64,000 bases of DNA, taken from contig NZ_LZIL01000043.1 of the NCBI RefSeq assembly GCF_001667075.1, positions 62,001 through 126,000 on the forward strand. The letters are read 5' to 3'. Shown here in pieces: positions 18,939 through 26,751 of the stretch. Source of the DNA: Mycobacterium sp. 852014-52450_SCH5900713. GTDB taxonomy: Bacteria; Actinomycetota; Actinomycetes; Mycobacteriales; Mycobacteriaceae. A program made the translations under genes and the position numbers. Every line of letters starts with the position of its first letter. Positions within the stretch are counted from its first letter, which is position 1. Under the pieces are notes generated by a model. It had not been told where the DNA came from. It worked only from the letters and a program-made list of their open reading frames with translations, and searched no databases.

Positions 18939-18950
18939 AAACGTCCGTTT
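18939..18950. promoter_or_regulatory. Candidate operator of the desaturase operon
   Basis: The palindrome AAACG-TC-CGTTT lies about 33 bases before the reductase start. A short AT-rich repeat of this form is typical of TetR-family operators. No regulator gene is adjacent, so the binding protein would be encoded elsewhere. Confidence 0.5.
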
Positions 18951-19162
18951 TGAATTGCCTTGTGGTGCATTGTTCAACAGACACTCAACGGCCATAGAAA
19001 TTACGCATGGCTGTTCACTACTCGCGATCGGGACCTGGGTGGAGTCGACGCCATGCGTAGGTGAGACGTGCCCGGAGGGCACCCCGCCCAAACATTTGTT
19101 CAGAGAATTCTCAGCCGGCCGCTCGCCCGCGCCGCTCCGCGCCGACGCCTATTGTTCGAGGT

Positions 19163-20038
19163 GTGCTGATCGGCTTCCTCCTCGCTTTGGGTTGCTCGGT
19201 TTGTTACGGCACCGCGTCGGTGCTGCAGGCGGCGGCGACGCGATCGGTGGAAGCGGGCAGCGGCTCGGGCGTGGATACCGTGCTGTTGATGCGCGCCGCC
19301 CGGCAGTGGCGGTACCTCGTCGGCGTCGGCCTGGACGGCGTCGGCTTCCTCCTTCAAGTGGCGGCGCTGCGCATGGTGCCGATCTACGTGGTCGCCGCGG
19401 CGTTGGCCGCCTCGATCGCCGTCACCGGCATCGCATCCGCCTGGCTGCTGTCGGCGCGGCTGTCTCCGTCCGAATGGACCGCGGTGGGTGTGGTCTGCGC
19501 GAGCCTGGTGATCCTCGCGCTCGCGGCCGGGCCCGGGCACTTCCGGCACGCCCCGGCCGGTCTCGGGTGGGCTCTGCTGGGCGTGGTGGCCGCGATATTC
19601 ATCGCCGGTGCGGTGACGGGCCGACTCCCCGACCGGCCGCGCGCGCTGGCGCTGGGGCTGGCGGCGGGGACGGGCTTCGGGGTCATCGAGGTCGGCGTGC
19701 GGTTGATCGAGGTGATCGATCCGACCAAACGCGCCTTCTACACCAATCCGGCGCTGTACGCGGCGGCCGCCGGCGGGGCCGCGGGTTTCCTGCTGCTGAC
19801 CTCCGCCCTGCACCGTGGGTCCGTGACCACGGCCGTCGCCGGGATGGTCGTCGGTGAAACCATCGCGCCCGCGTTCGTCGGAGTGGTGTGGCTGGGCGAC
19901 AGCGCACGCGACGGGCTTGGCTGGCTGGTCATCGCGGGCTTTGTGGTGGCGGTGTCGGCGACACTCGTGCTGGCGCGGTTCGGGGAAGCGCCGCAGGAGG
20001 TTGCCGAATCGGCTCAGGCCGACGAAGCCGTCAGCTGA
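19163..20038 (+). CDS. DMT-superfamily (EamA-like) membrane permease
   Basis: A 291-residue protein with about nine or ten hydrophobic helices in two similar halves, with no long soluble domain. Family members export amino acids, metabolites or drugs, but the substrate cannot be deduced. The hydrophilic C-terminal tail is acidic (QEVAESAQADEAVS). The GTG at 19163 was chosen because the preceding 34 codons of the ORF are arginine- and proline-rich and unlike a membrane protein; TATTGT lies just before it, so the mRNA may be nearly leaderless. It overlaps the convergent FadD gene by 25 bp. Confidence 0.8.
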   Translation: MLIGFLLALGCSVCYGTASVLQAAATRSVEAGSGSGVDTVLLMRAARQWRYLVGVGLDGVGFLLQVAALRMVPIYVVAAALAASIAVTGIASAWLLSARLSPSEWTAVGVVCASLVILALAAGPGHFRHAPAGLGWALLGVVAAIFIAGAVTGRLPDRPRALALGLAAGTGFGVIEVGVRLIEVIDPTKRAFYTNPALYAAAAGGAAGFLLLTSALHRGSVTTAVAGMVVGETIAPAFVGVVWLGDSARDGLGWLVIAGFVVAVSATLVLARFGEAPQEVAESAQADEAVS

Positions 20039-21603
20039 CGGTAGGCCGTCCCGCGGGCCGGCCGGGTCCACAACACGCCACCCTCGGCGCTGACGCCGGC
20101 GGCCGTCAGCGCGCGCTTGAGGATCTTGTTGGTCGCCGTCGTCGGCAGCTCGGCATTGATGCGCACATACCGCGGCCAGGCCTTGGGCGACAGGTCCGGT
20201 TGCGCGGCGAGGAAGCTCGCGAAGTCGTCGGGCCCCAGCCGCGCCCCGTCTCGCAATACCAGGGCGGCCATCACCTGGTCGCCGACCCGCTCGTCGGGCA
20301 CCGCGTAGACCGCGACCTGGCTCACCTCCGGCAGGCGTTCCAGGATCCGCTCGATCGGCCCCGCCGCCAGGTTCTCGCCGTCCACCCGCATCCAATCCGC
20401 GGTGCGGCCGGCCAGGTAGATCCAGCCGTCGGAGTCGCGGTAGGCCAGATCGCCCGACCAGTACATGCCGTGCCGCATCCGCTGCGCGGTAGCGGCCGGA
20501 TCGTTGTAGTAGCCGACGAACGGGCCCGCGCCCTGGGTGTTCACGAGCTCGCCGACCGCGTCGTCGAAGTTCGTCAGCGCCCCGTGTTCGTCGAATTCCG
20601 CGACGGCGCACTCGGTGAGCGTCGACGGGTTGTAGATGCCGACTCCCGCGTATGGTTTGCCGATCGATCCGGGCGGGGTGCCGTCCTCGCGGACGACGAT
20701 CACCGCGAACTCGCTGGAACCGAAGCTGTCCACCACGCGGCAACCGAAACGCCTTGCGAATTCGGCGATGTCGCGGTCGGTCGCCTCGTTGCCGAAAGCC
20801 ACCCGCAGCGTGTTGTCGGCGTCGTCCGGCCGCTCGGGAGTGGACAGGACCAATGCGAGGGGCTTGCCGACGTAGTTGAGGTACGTCACGCGGTGGCGGC
20901 GCACGTCGTCGAGGAAGCGTGACGGCGAGAACCGGGCCGGGACCATGGTGGCGCCGGCACCGATCGCGACCGCCCATCCGGCGGCAATGCCGTTGGAGTG
21001 AAAGAGCGGCATCGACAGGTAGCAGACATCGTCGGCGGTGACGTCGTACTGGAAGATCAGGCTGGCACCGCACATGACCGCCATCGCGTGGGCGAGCCGG
21101 ACGACCTTCGGATCACCACTGGTCCCCGAGGTGAAGATCATCATCAGCGTGTCCCCGCCGGTGACCTCGCGGTGCGGAACCAGGGGCGGCGCGGCGGCCA
21201 CCAGTTCGGCGTAGCGCCGACCCGTCACGTCCAGCACCTGAATCCCGTTGAGGTCCAGGTGATCCAACAGTTCGCGGTGTTCCGGGTCGACGAGTAGCAG
21301 CTGGCAGTCGGACCGCCGGATGTCGGCCAGCAGCCCCGCCCCGCGCCGCGTGGTGTTGATCCCGCACAGCACGTAGCCGCCCAGCGCGGCGGCGGCCATG
21401 GCGCGCAGCATCGCCGGGGAGTTGGGCAGCAGGGCCCCGACGTGCAGCGGACGCGCCGGGTCGGCGATCCCGATCAGCGCGGCGGCCTCCGCCTCCGCCT
21501 CGGCGAGGTGTTCGCGCCACGTCCAGGTGCGCTCGCCGGAGGCGAGGGCCGGGGCGTCGTCGTCGCGGCGTTGCCGCAGCAGCTGCTGAACCGTCTCGAT
21601 CAT
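20014..21603 (-). CDS. fadD1: Acyl-CoA synthetase, FadD1/FadD17-like (last gene of the igr-like operon)
   Basis: A 529-residue ANL-superfamily ligase. The motif MMIFTSGTSGDPKVV binds ATP; SFGSSEFAVI, the hinge GDLAYRDSDGWIYLAGRTAD and DWMRVDGENL are conserved; the C-terminal lysine is in ATNKILKRAL. The sequence closely resembles FadD17 and FadD1 of M. tuberculosis, which activate fatty or steroid-derived acids. The symbol fadD1 is supported by the Rv1747-like gene 8 kb away, as in M. tuberculosis. Its ATG overlaps the BVMO stop (ATGA). In this context it may reactivate the acid freed by the hydrolase. Confidence 0.88.
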   Translation of the reverse strand: MIETVQQLLRQRRDDDAPALASGERTWTWREHLAEAEAEAAALIGIADPARPLHVGALLPNSPAMLRAMAAAALGGYVLCGINTTRRGAGLLADIRRSDCQLLLVDPEHRELLDHLDLNGIQVLDVTGRRYAELVAAAPPLVPHREVTGGDTLMMIFTSGTSGDPKVVRLAHAMAVMCGASLIFQYDVTADDVCYLSMPLFHSNGIAAGWAVAIGAGATMVPARFSPSRFLDDVRRHRVTYLNYVGKPLALVLSTPERPDDADNTLRVAFGNEATDRDIAEFARRFGCRVVDSFGSSEFAVIVVREDGTPPGSIGKPYAGVGIYNPSTLTECAVAEFDEHGALTNFDDAVGELVNTQGAGPFVGYYNDPAATAQRMRHGMYWSGDLAYRDSDGWIYLAGRTADWMRVDGENLAAGPIERILERLPEVSQVAVYAVPDERVGDQVMAALVLRDGARLGPDDFASFLAAQPDLSPKAWPRYVRINAELPTTATNKILKRALTAAGVSAEGGVLWTRPARGTAYRQLTASSA

Positions 21604-23192
21604 CGGGTGGTCAGCACCAGCCCGGCGTAGTGGCGACGCGCCACATCGTCGCAGTGGTGACGATAGGTGCCGAACCCACCGGCGTACGGCATGAAAATCC
21701 GTTTCTTGCCTTCGATATTGGCGCCCAGGTACCACGACGAGGCCGCTTTGGGGAAGAGTGTCCGCTCGGCCGCCTGCGCGACGTGGTCGGTCCAGGCCTC
21801 GGCGGCGTCGCGGCGCGGCTCCACCTCCGTCACCCCGAGGCGGCGGGTGGTCAACACCAGCCCGATGACCCAGTCGACCTGCACCTCGGCGTGCAGCACC
21901 ATGTTGGCGAGCACCGACGGGCTGCCGGGTCCGCTGATGGTGAACAGGTTCGGCAGGCCGGGCACCATCAGCCCGAGGAAGGTCAGGGGGCCGTCGGCCC
22001 AGACGTCGCGCAGTCGCACTCCCCCGGGCCCCACCGGGTCGATGCCGGTCAGCGCGCCGGTCAGCGCGTCGAAGCCGGTGGCGAAGATCAGCACGTCGCA
22101 GGGATAGGTCGCCGCGCTGGTTCGCACGCCGCCGGCGGTGACCGCCTCGATCGGCTCGCGGCGCAGGTTCACCAGCGACACGTTGTCGCGGTTGAACGCG
22201 GCGTAATAACCGCCGTCGGTGCAGATTCGCTTCGTCCCTATCGGGTGGTCGACGGGTATGAGGTCGGTGGCCACGACCGGATCCGCGACGATTTCGCGGA
22301 TCCGCTCTTCGGCGAACTCCCGGGCGATGTGGTTGGCGGCGAGGTCGGAGTTCTGATCGGGGAACGTCTTCGCGAACAGCACCCCACCCTCGCGCCAGCG
22401 CCGCCAGAGTGCCTCGGCGCGTTCCTGCGGTTCGGTGTCGACCGCGTTCTTGTGGTACGTGCCGTGCGGGGTGCCCGCGGCCGCGTAGGCCGAGGCGCGG
22501 CGGCGCTCGGGATACTGCTCCCGGATCTGTTGCTGCTCCTCCGGAGTCCAGGGGCGGTTGGGCATCGGGATGCTGTAGTTCGCGGACCGCTGGAATACCA
22601 CCAGCCGATCCGCCTGCGCGGCGACGATCGGAACCGCTTGGATGCCAGACGATCCCGTGCCGATCAGGCCCACGCGCTTGCCGCGGAAGTCGGGATCTTC
22701 GCGCGGCCACGCGGCGGTGAAGTACACCTCGCCCGCGAAATCGTCTACGCCGGGAATGTCAGGGCGGTTGACCGCCGACAGGCAGCCCGTCGCGCAGATC
22801 AGGAACTGCGCGGCGTAGGCCTGACCATCGCGCGCACGGACCCGCCATTGGCCTTGCTCGAACGCGGCGCCGTCGACGTCGACGCCGAATCGGTAGTGGC
22901 GGCGCAGATCGAACCGGTCGGCGACGTGGCGCAGGTAGGCCAGGATCTCCGGCTGGGCGGCGAAGCGTTCGGTCCACGTCCAGCTCTGCTGCAGTTCCTC
23001 GTCGAATGAGTAGGAGTAGTCGACACTTTCGACGTCGCACCGGGCGCCCGGGTACCGGTTCCAGTACCACGTGCCGCCCACGTCGGGCGCCGCCTCGAGG
23101 CCGAGCACCGACAGGCCCGCCGCCGCCGCCCGGTGCACGGCGTAGAGCCCGGCGAACCCCGCGCCGATGACGATCACGTCGGCTTGCGTCAT
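21600..23192 (-). CDS. Baeyer-Villiger-type flavin monooxygenase with an altered fingerprint
   Basis: A 530-residue flavoprotein of the cyclohexanone-monooxygenase type. FAD motif VIGAGFAGLY (8-17), GGTWYWNRYPGARCD, the second Rossmann motif LIGTGSSGIQ and the late ATGFDALTGAL region are all present. The usual fingerprint FxGxxxHxxxWP reads FAGEVYFTAAWP (152-163): the histidine is replaced by phenylalanine (TTC codon, 22719-22721). The family inserts oxygen next to a ketone, giving an ester or lactone. It lies between an alpha/beta hydrolase and a FadD, both overlapping by 4 bp, a logical set for ring opening and activation. The effect of the missing histidine on activity is uncertain. Confidence 0.88.
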   Translation of the reverse strand: MTQADVIVIGAGFAGLYAVHRAAAAGLSVLGLEAAPDVGGTWYWNRYPGARCDVESVDYSYSFDEELQQSWTWTERFAAQPEILAYLRHVADRFDLRRHYRFGVDVDGAAFEQGQWRVRARDGQAYAAQFLICATGCLSAVNRPDIPGVDDFAGEVYFTAAWPREDPDFRGKRVGLIGTGSSGIQAVPIVAAQADRLVVFQRSANYSIPMPNRPWTPEEQQQIREQYPERRRASAYAAAGTPHGTYHKNAVDTEPQERAEALWRRWREGGVLFAKTFPDQNSDLAANHIAREFAEERIREIVADPVVATDLIPVDHPIGTKRICTDGGYYAAFNRDNVSLVNLRREPIEAVTAGGVRTSAATYPCDVLIFATGFDALTGALTGIDPVGPGGVRLRDVWADGPLTFLGLMVPGLPNLFTISGPGSPSVLANMVLHAEVQVDWVIGLVLTTRRLGVTEVEPRRDAAEAWTDHVAQAAERTLFPKAASSWYLGANIEGKKRIFMPYAGGFGTYRHHCDDVARRHYAGLVLTTR

Positions 23193-24151
23193 GCCGACTC
23201 GCAGAGGGTGGGCTGCAGTAACTCCCGCAGGTCGGAACAGATCAGGTCACGCGCCGAGGCCGCCGGTGGAAACGACGGAATGGTCAGGAAGCCGTGGAAC
23301 AGGTCCGGAAAGTCGCGGTGCACCACGCGCACGCCCGCCTCGCGCAACCGGCGCGCATAGCCGCAGCCCTCGCTGTGCAACGGATCGAGGCCGGCGGTGA
23401 CGATCACCGCGGGCGGCAGGTCGGCGTGCGACCCCGCGCGCGCCGGTGCCACCAGGTGGGCCTGCTCCGGAAGCGTTTGGGCGCCGAGATATTGCCGCCA
23501 GTACCACTGCATGGCAGCGCTGGTGAGGAAGTGGCCGGTGGCGCAGCGTTGATAGCTTTCGGTGTCAAAAGACGGATCGATGGCCGGATAGATCAGGAGC
23601 TGCGCGGCCGGCCCGGCGACGGCACGTTCACGGCACAGGATGGCGGTGACCGCGGCGAGGTTGCCGCCGGCGCTGTCGCCGGCGATGGCGGTCCGCGCCG
23701 GGTCGATGCCGAGTTCGGACGCGTGGCCGACAACCCAGGAGAACGCCGCAAAGGCGTCCATGGCGGCCGCGGGGGCCGGGTGTTCGGGCGCGAGACGGTA
23801 GCCGACCGACACGACGACGGCCTGGGTGCCGCGGGCCAGGGCGCGGCAGAAGCCATCGTGGGAGTCGATGTCGCACAACACGAATCCGCCACCGTGGCAG
23901 AACACGACCGCGGCGCGGTCGTCCTGCGGCTCGCCGTGCGGGTAATAGACCCGCGCGGGGATGGTGCCGCCGGGCCTCGGGATCGACCGGTCTTCGGTGC
24001 GGTGGACGTCGTCGATGTTGTCGACGGGCTGGCGCCGCTGGGCGACGGCGGCGCGGGCCTGCGCGGCGGTCATGGCCTCGACGCGCGGGAATCCCGCGTC
24101 CAACTCGCGCAGCATCGCCTGGACGCCGTCAAACGGATCGTCCATGTACAC
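23189..24151 (-). CDS. Alpha/beta hydrolase (hormone-sensitive lipase/esterase family)
   Basis: A 320-residue esterase with the HSL oxyanion motif CHGGGFV, nucleophile motif IAGDSAGGNLA, acid region TAGLDPLHSEG and the catalytic histidine in LFHGFLTIP. It hydrolyses short esters or lactones in the cytoplasm. Its stop overlaps the BVMO start by 4 bp, which fits hydrolysis of an ester or lactone made by that enzyme. It follows the DUF35 gene by 24 bp. Substrate range is unknown. Confidence 0.9.
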   Translation of the reverse strand: MYMDDPFDGVQAMLRELDAGFPRVEAMTAAQARAAVAQRRQPVDNIDDVHRTEDRSIPRPGGTIPARVYYPHGEPQDDRAAVVFCHGGGFVLCDIDSHDGFCRALARGTQAVVVSVGYRLAPEHPAPAAAMDAFAAFSWVVGHASELGIDPARTAIAGDSAGGNLAAVTAILCRERAVAGPAAQLLIYPAIDPSFDTESYQRCATGHFLTSAAMQWYWRQYLGAQTLPEQAHLVAPARAGSHADLPPAVIVTAGLDPLHSEGCGYARRLREAGVRVVHRDFPDLFHGFLTIPSFPPAASARDLICSDLRELLQPTLCESA

Positions 24152-24175
24152 CTCCCGAACTCCTCGTTGAGTCGG

Positions 24176-24577
24176 TCACGCCGGCCGGTACTTCAATAGG
24201 GTGATTTCGTCTTCGGGCAGATCGTAGAATACCGGCTCGACCCGCATGCCGATTCCGACGTCGCCAGGGTCGACGTCCACCAGCTCGGTGCTGAATTTCG
24301 GTCCCGCGTCCCACTGCACGACGGCCGGCAGCTGCGGTAGCGAGCCGGCCCAGGGCGGGCCGGTGGGCCTGCGGGCGATCGTGAACGTGTACAGCGTTCC
24401 CGCGCCGTCGATTTCGCGCCATTCCAGATCGTCGGCCAATGTTCCCGGGGCAAGGGTGCGCGGGTAGAACACGTAGCGCCCCAGCGAGGGTGAGTACTGC
24501 ACCAGGATGCGGTGCTGGGCCAGGGCGTCCCAGAAGGGCCGCGACACCGGCGTCGGCTCGGGAACCGGGATGCTCAC
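24176..24577 (-). CDS. Stand-alone DUF35 OB-fold protein without zinc ligands
   Basis: A 133-residue DUF35-type protein. The N-terminal helix (PVSRPFWDALAQHRILVQYS) and OB-fold part (REIDGAGTLYTFTIARR, then AVVQWD and VGIGMRVEPVF) are clear. The family usually has four cysteines in the linker binding zinc; this protein has no cysteine, with Tyr and Leu at the expected places (VQYSPSLGRYVFYPRTLAPG). DUF35 domains form complexes with SCP-x thiolases such as Ltp2, where the DUF35 is part of ChsH2 (family knowledge). Here it is a separate gene lying 2 bp from the thiolase gene, and would be its partner subunit. Confidence 0.85.
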   Translation of the reverse strand: MSIPVPEPTPVSRPFWDALAQHRILVQYSPSLGRYVFYPRTLAPGTLADDLEWREIDGAGTLYTFTIARRPTGPPWAGSLPQLPAVVQWDAGPKFSTELVDVDPGDVGIGMRVEPVFYDLPEDEITLLKYRPA

Positions 24578-24579
24578 CG

Positions 24580-25782
24580 CTAGTCCCCCCGCATCAGCAG
24601 CGCGACCTGCTCGCTCATGATGCCGCCGTTGCCGGTGACGAAAGCGGTGTGGCAGTCGCGCACCTGCGCATCGCCGGCCCGGCCCATCACCTGCCGGGCA
24701 CCGTCGACGACGTGGTGCATGCCACCGGCCATGCCGGCCTGGCCGAAGGACAGTTGTCCGCCGGCGGTGTTGAGTGGAAAGTCACCGCGGTAGGTCAGGT
24801 CGTGGCCGGCGATCCAGGACATCCCCTCGCCCTTCCCGGAGAACCCGGCGTCCTCGAGGCTCATCAGCACGGTGATGGTGTAGCAGTCGTAGATCGACGC
24901 CATGTCCACCTCGGACCGGTTCAGGCCGGCCATCGCGAACGCCCGGTCGGCGGCGCGGGCGATCGGGGTGCGCAGCAAGTCCTCGGCGTACGTCGGGGTC
25001 TTGAAGGCGATGTGTTCGCCAAAGCCCTTGATCCACACCGGGCGGTGGCGGCCGCGCCGGGCGATGTCGGCGTTGGCGATCAGCACGCCCGCTCCCCCGT
25101 GCACCCGCATCACGGTCTCCAGCATGTGGATGGGGTCGGCGATCATCGGGCTGGCGAGAACGTCGTCGACCGTGATCGGGGTCCCGTGGAAGACCGCGCC
25201 CGGATGGGCGCACGCGTTGGTGCGCTGGTCGACGGCGATCTTGGCCACCGCCGCAGGGTCGTAGCCGAACTCGGCCGCATAGCGCTGCGCGATCTGCGCG
25301 TAGGGTGCGTTCTGGCCGACGTTGCCATATGGGATCTCGAATTCCGCTTGCGGCGACCCATAGTTGTTCGACGACGCCCCATACCAATTGGCGGCCGGCG
25401 GTGGCCGCTTCTCGGACTGCGGCTGCGAAGCCGATCCCGGAACCACGGCGAGGGCCGCGTCGCAGATGCCGAGCTCCACGGCGGCCGCGGCCCGCCAGAT
25501 CATGCCCGCCGCCGTGGCGCCGCCCAGGTCGACGCGCTCACCGAAATCGAGTGGCAGGCCGAGGTATTCGCACAGGGTGGCAGGTGCGAACATCGCCGAC
25601 TCGGCGATGCCGTGGGTCAGCAGGCCGTTGACGCACGCGGCATCGACGCCGGCGTCCTCGATCACCATCTTGGCCAGCAGCGCGTACTGGTCGAGGGTGA
25701 ACAGCGGCGGGCGGGTGGGACGCCGCTGCGCCGGCAACTCGGCGATGCCGACGATCGCGGCCTCACCCCGCAGGCCGGTCAC
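24580..25782 (-). CDS. SCP-x/Ltp2-type non-classical thiolase (probable retro-aldolase)
   Basis: A 400-residue thiolase-fold protein of the lipid-transfer (Ltp) type. The family start IVGIAELPAQRR, the region RVDLGGATAAGMIWRAAAAV and the end TGNGGIMSEQVALL are seen. Where thiolases have their nucleophilic cysteine, this has GGATAAG, so classical thiolysis is unlikely. Ltp2-like enzymes with a DUF35 partner cleave a beta-hydroxyacyl-CoA by retro-aldol reaction, leaving a ketone and releasing propionyl- or acetyl-CoA. Its start overlaps the MaoC gene and its end adjoins the DUF35 gene, supporting a complex. Confidence 0.87.
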   Translation of the reverse strand: MTGLRGEAAIVGIAELPAQRRPTRPPLFTLDQYALLAKMVIEDAGVDAACVNGLLTHGIAESAMFAPATLCEYLGLPLDFGERVDLGGATAAGMIWRAAAAVELGICDAALAVVPGSASQPQSEKRPPPAANWYGASSNNYGSPQAEFEIPYGNVGQNAPYAQIAQRYAAEFGYDPAAVAKIAVDQRTNACAHPGAVFHGTPITVDDVLASPMIADPIHMLETVMRVHGGAGVLIANADIARRGRHRPVWIKGFGEHIAFKTPTYAEDLLRTPIARAADRAFAMAGLNRSEVDMASIYDCYTITVLMSLEDAGFSGKGEGMSWIAGHDLTYRGDFPLNTAGGQLSFGQAGMAGGMHHVVDGARQVMGRAGDAQVRDCHTAFVTGNGGIMSEQVALLMRGD

Positions 25783-26234
25783 CGATCGGCTCCCCGAGGC
25801 GTTCGGCGGCGGGGTAGTTCGATCGTCGCCGTGCCGGGCATCAGCACCGTCGCCTCGCGGCGACCGGCGATGTCGAGGTCCACCAGCCCGGCGCCCCGGT
25901 CGGAGAGGCGTTTGCCGGTGACCGTGCCGCCGAAGCTCAACGGCTGGCCGGGGTGAGCGACCGCGCGGTTCTGGACGGAGAAGGACACCAGCCGGCCACG
26001 GGCGCCGATCCAGTCCCCGATGGCCCGGCCGAGCAGCGCGGCCTGCAGCGGGCCGTGCACCAGCACGTCATCGTAGCCCTCGACCGTGCGCGCCCAGTCC
26101 TTGTCGTAATGGATGCGGTGGCCGTTGTAGGTGGCGGCGCTGAAAAAGAACAACTGCGTCTCGTCGACGGTGACGGTGAGGTCGGGCATCGCGTCACCCA
26201 CCTCGACGTCCTCATAAAAGACTTGGTCGGCCAT
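25779..26234 (-). CDS. MaoC-like hotdog dehydratase/hydratase subunit
   Basis: A 151-residue hotdog-fold protein. The MaoC hydratase motif appears as FFSAATYNGHRIHYDKDWA then VLVHGPLQAALL. It probably pairs with the other hotdog protein encoded 7 bp upstream to make a heteromeric enoyl-CoA hydratase, as ChsH1 and ChsH2 do in cholesterol side-chain breakdown. It adds water to the double bond made by the two acyl-CoA dehydrogenases, giving the substrate for the thiolase. It overlaps the thiolase gene by 4 bp. Confidence 0.88.
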   Translation of the reverse strand: MADQVFYEDVEVGDAMPDLTVTVDETQLFFFSAATYNGHRIHYDKDWARTVEGYDDVLVHGPLQAALLGRAIGDWIGARGRLVSFSVQNRAVAHPGQPLSFGGTVTGKRLSDRGAGLVDLDIAGRREATVLMPGTATIELPRRRTPRGADR

Positions 26235-26241
26235 GACGCTC

Positions 26242-26751
26242 CTAGGGACGGGCGATCATCGAAGTCGATGCTTCGGCGAGCAGCTCTCGGTGCTGGTTGC
26301 GGTACACCGTGCGCCAGGTGACCAACACGAATCTGCCGGAGCGGCCCTGCTTTTCGACGATGGACTCGACGCTGCGCACCATTTCGATGTCGTCGCGGTG
26401 ATAGGCCGGCAGGTGGAAGGTGAAACTCTCGCCGCCGGCCATCCGCTTCGGCGCGCGCGGGAACGCGAGGCTGCCCGAGATCGCGCCGGAGGAACCGTCG
26501 GGCCGCAGTGCCTCGAGGTGCGTAACACCGAGCACCGCGTACTGCAGGTAAAGCGGAGGGCAGATGATGTCACGAAAGCCGCTGGCCCTGGCGTAGTCCG
26601 GGTCGAACCACAACGGGTTGTGGTCACCGATCGCCGCCGCCCAGCGTTGCCAGTCGCGCCGGTTCATTTCGCCTGTCGCCGTGGCGGCGACGGTGCCGAC
26701 GCGCGACGCGGATTCGGCATCGATCAAGCTGTCATGTTCATTCGAGCTCAT
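26242..26751 (-). CDS. MaoC N-domain (FAS1-like dehydratase) hotdog protein, ChsH2-like without DUF35
   Basis: A 169-residue hotdog protein. The motif AAIGDHNPLWFDPDYARAS and RDIICPPLYLQ is typical of the N-terminal MaoC-dehydratase domain found in ChsH2 and in HadA/HadC-like proteins. It lacks the C-terminal DUF35 part that ChsH2 has; that domain is a separate gene 1.7 kb downstream. The ATG at 26751 was chosen since it overlaps the dehydrogenase stop (ATGA) and an upstream start would add 32 glycine-rich residues inside that gene. It is the likely heteromeric partner of the next gene. Confidence 0.86.
   Translation of the reverse strand: MSSNEHDSLIDAESASRVGTVAATATGEMNRRDWQRWAAAIGDHNPLWFDPDYARASGFRDIICPPLYLQYAVLGVTHLEALRPDGSSGAISGSLAFPRAPKRMAGGESFTFHLPAYHRDDIEMVRSVESIVEKQGRSGRFVLVTWRTVYRNQHRELLAEASTSMIARP

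Noticed and set aside
19103..19112. Palindrome GAGAATTCTC upstream of the permease gene
   Set aside because: It is short and isolated, without further symmetry or repeats. Chance is likely.
17938..19857. A 639-codon plus-strand ORF across the reductase and permease genes
   Set aside because: It is antisense to the reductase gene and out of frame with the permease.
19100..21073. A 657-codon minus-strand ORF
   Set aside because: It is Arg/Pro/Gly-rich and lies antisense to the DMT permease and in a wrong frame of the FadD gene. It is a shadow of high-GC coding DNA.
21604..22710. N-terminal extension of the FadD1-like ORF
   Set aside because: The extension runs out of frame through the BVMO gene. 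The ATG at 21603 gives an ATGA overlap and a normal family start.
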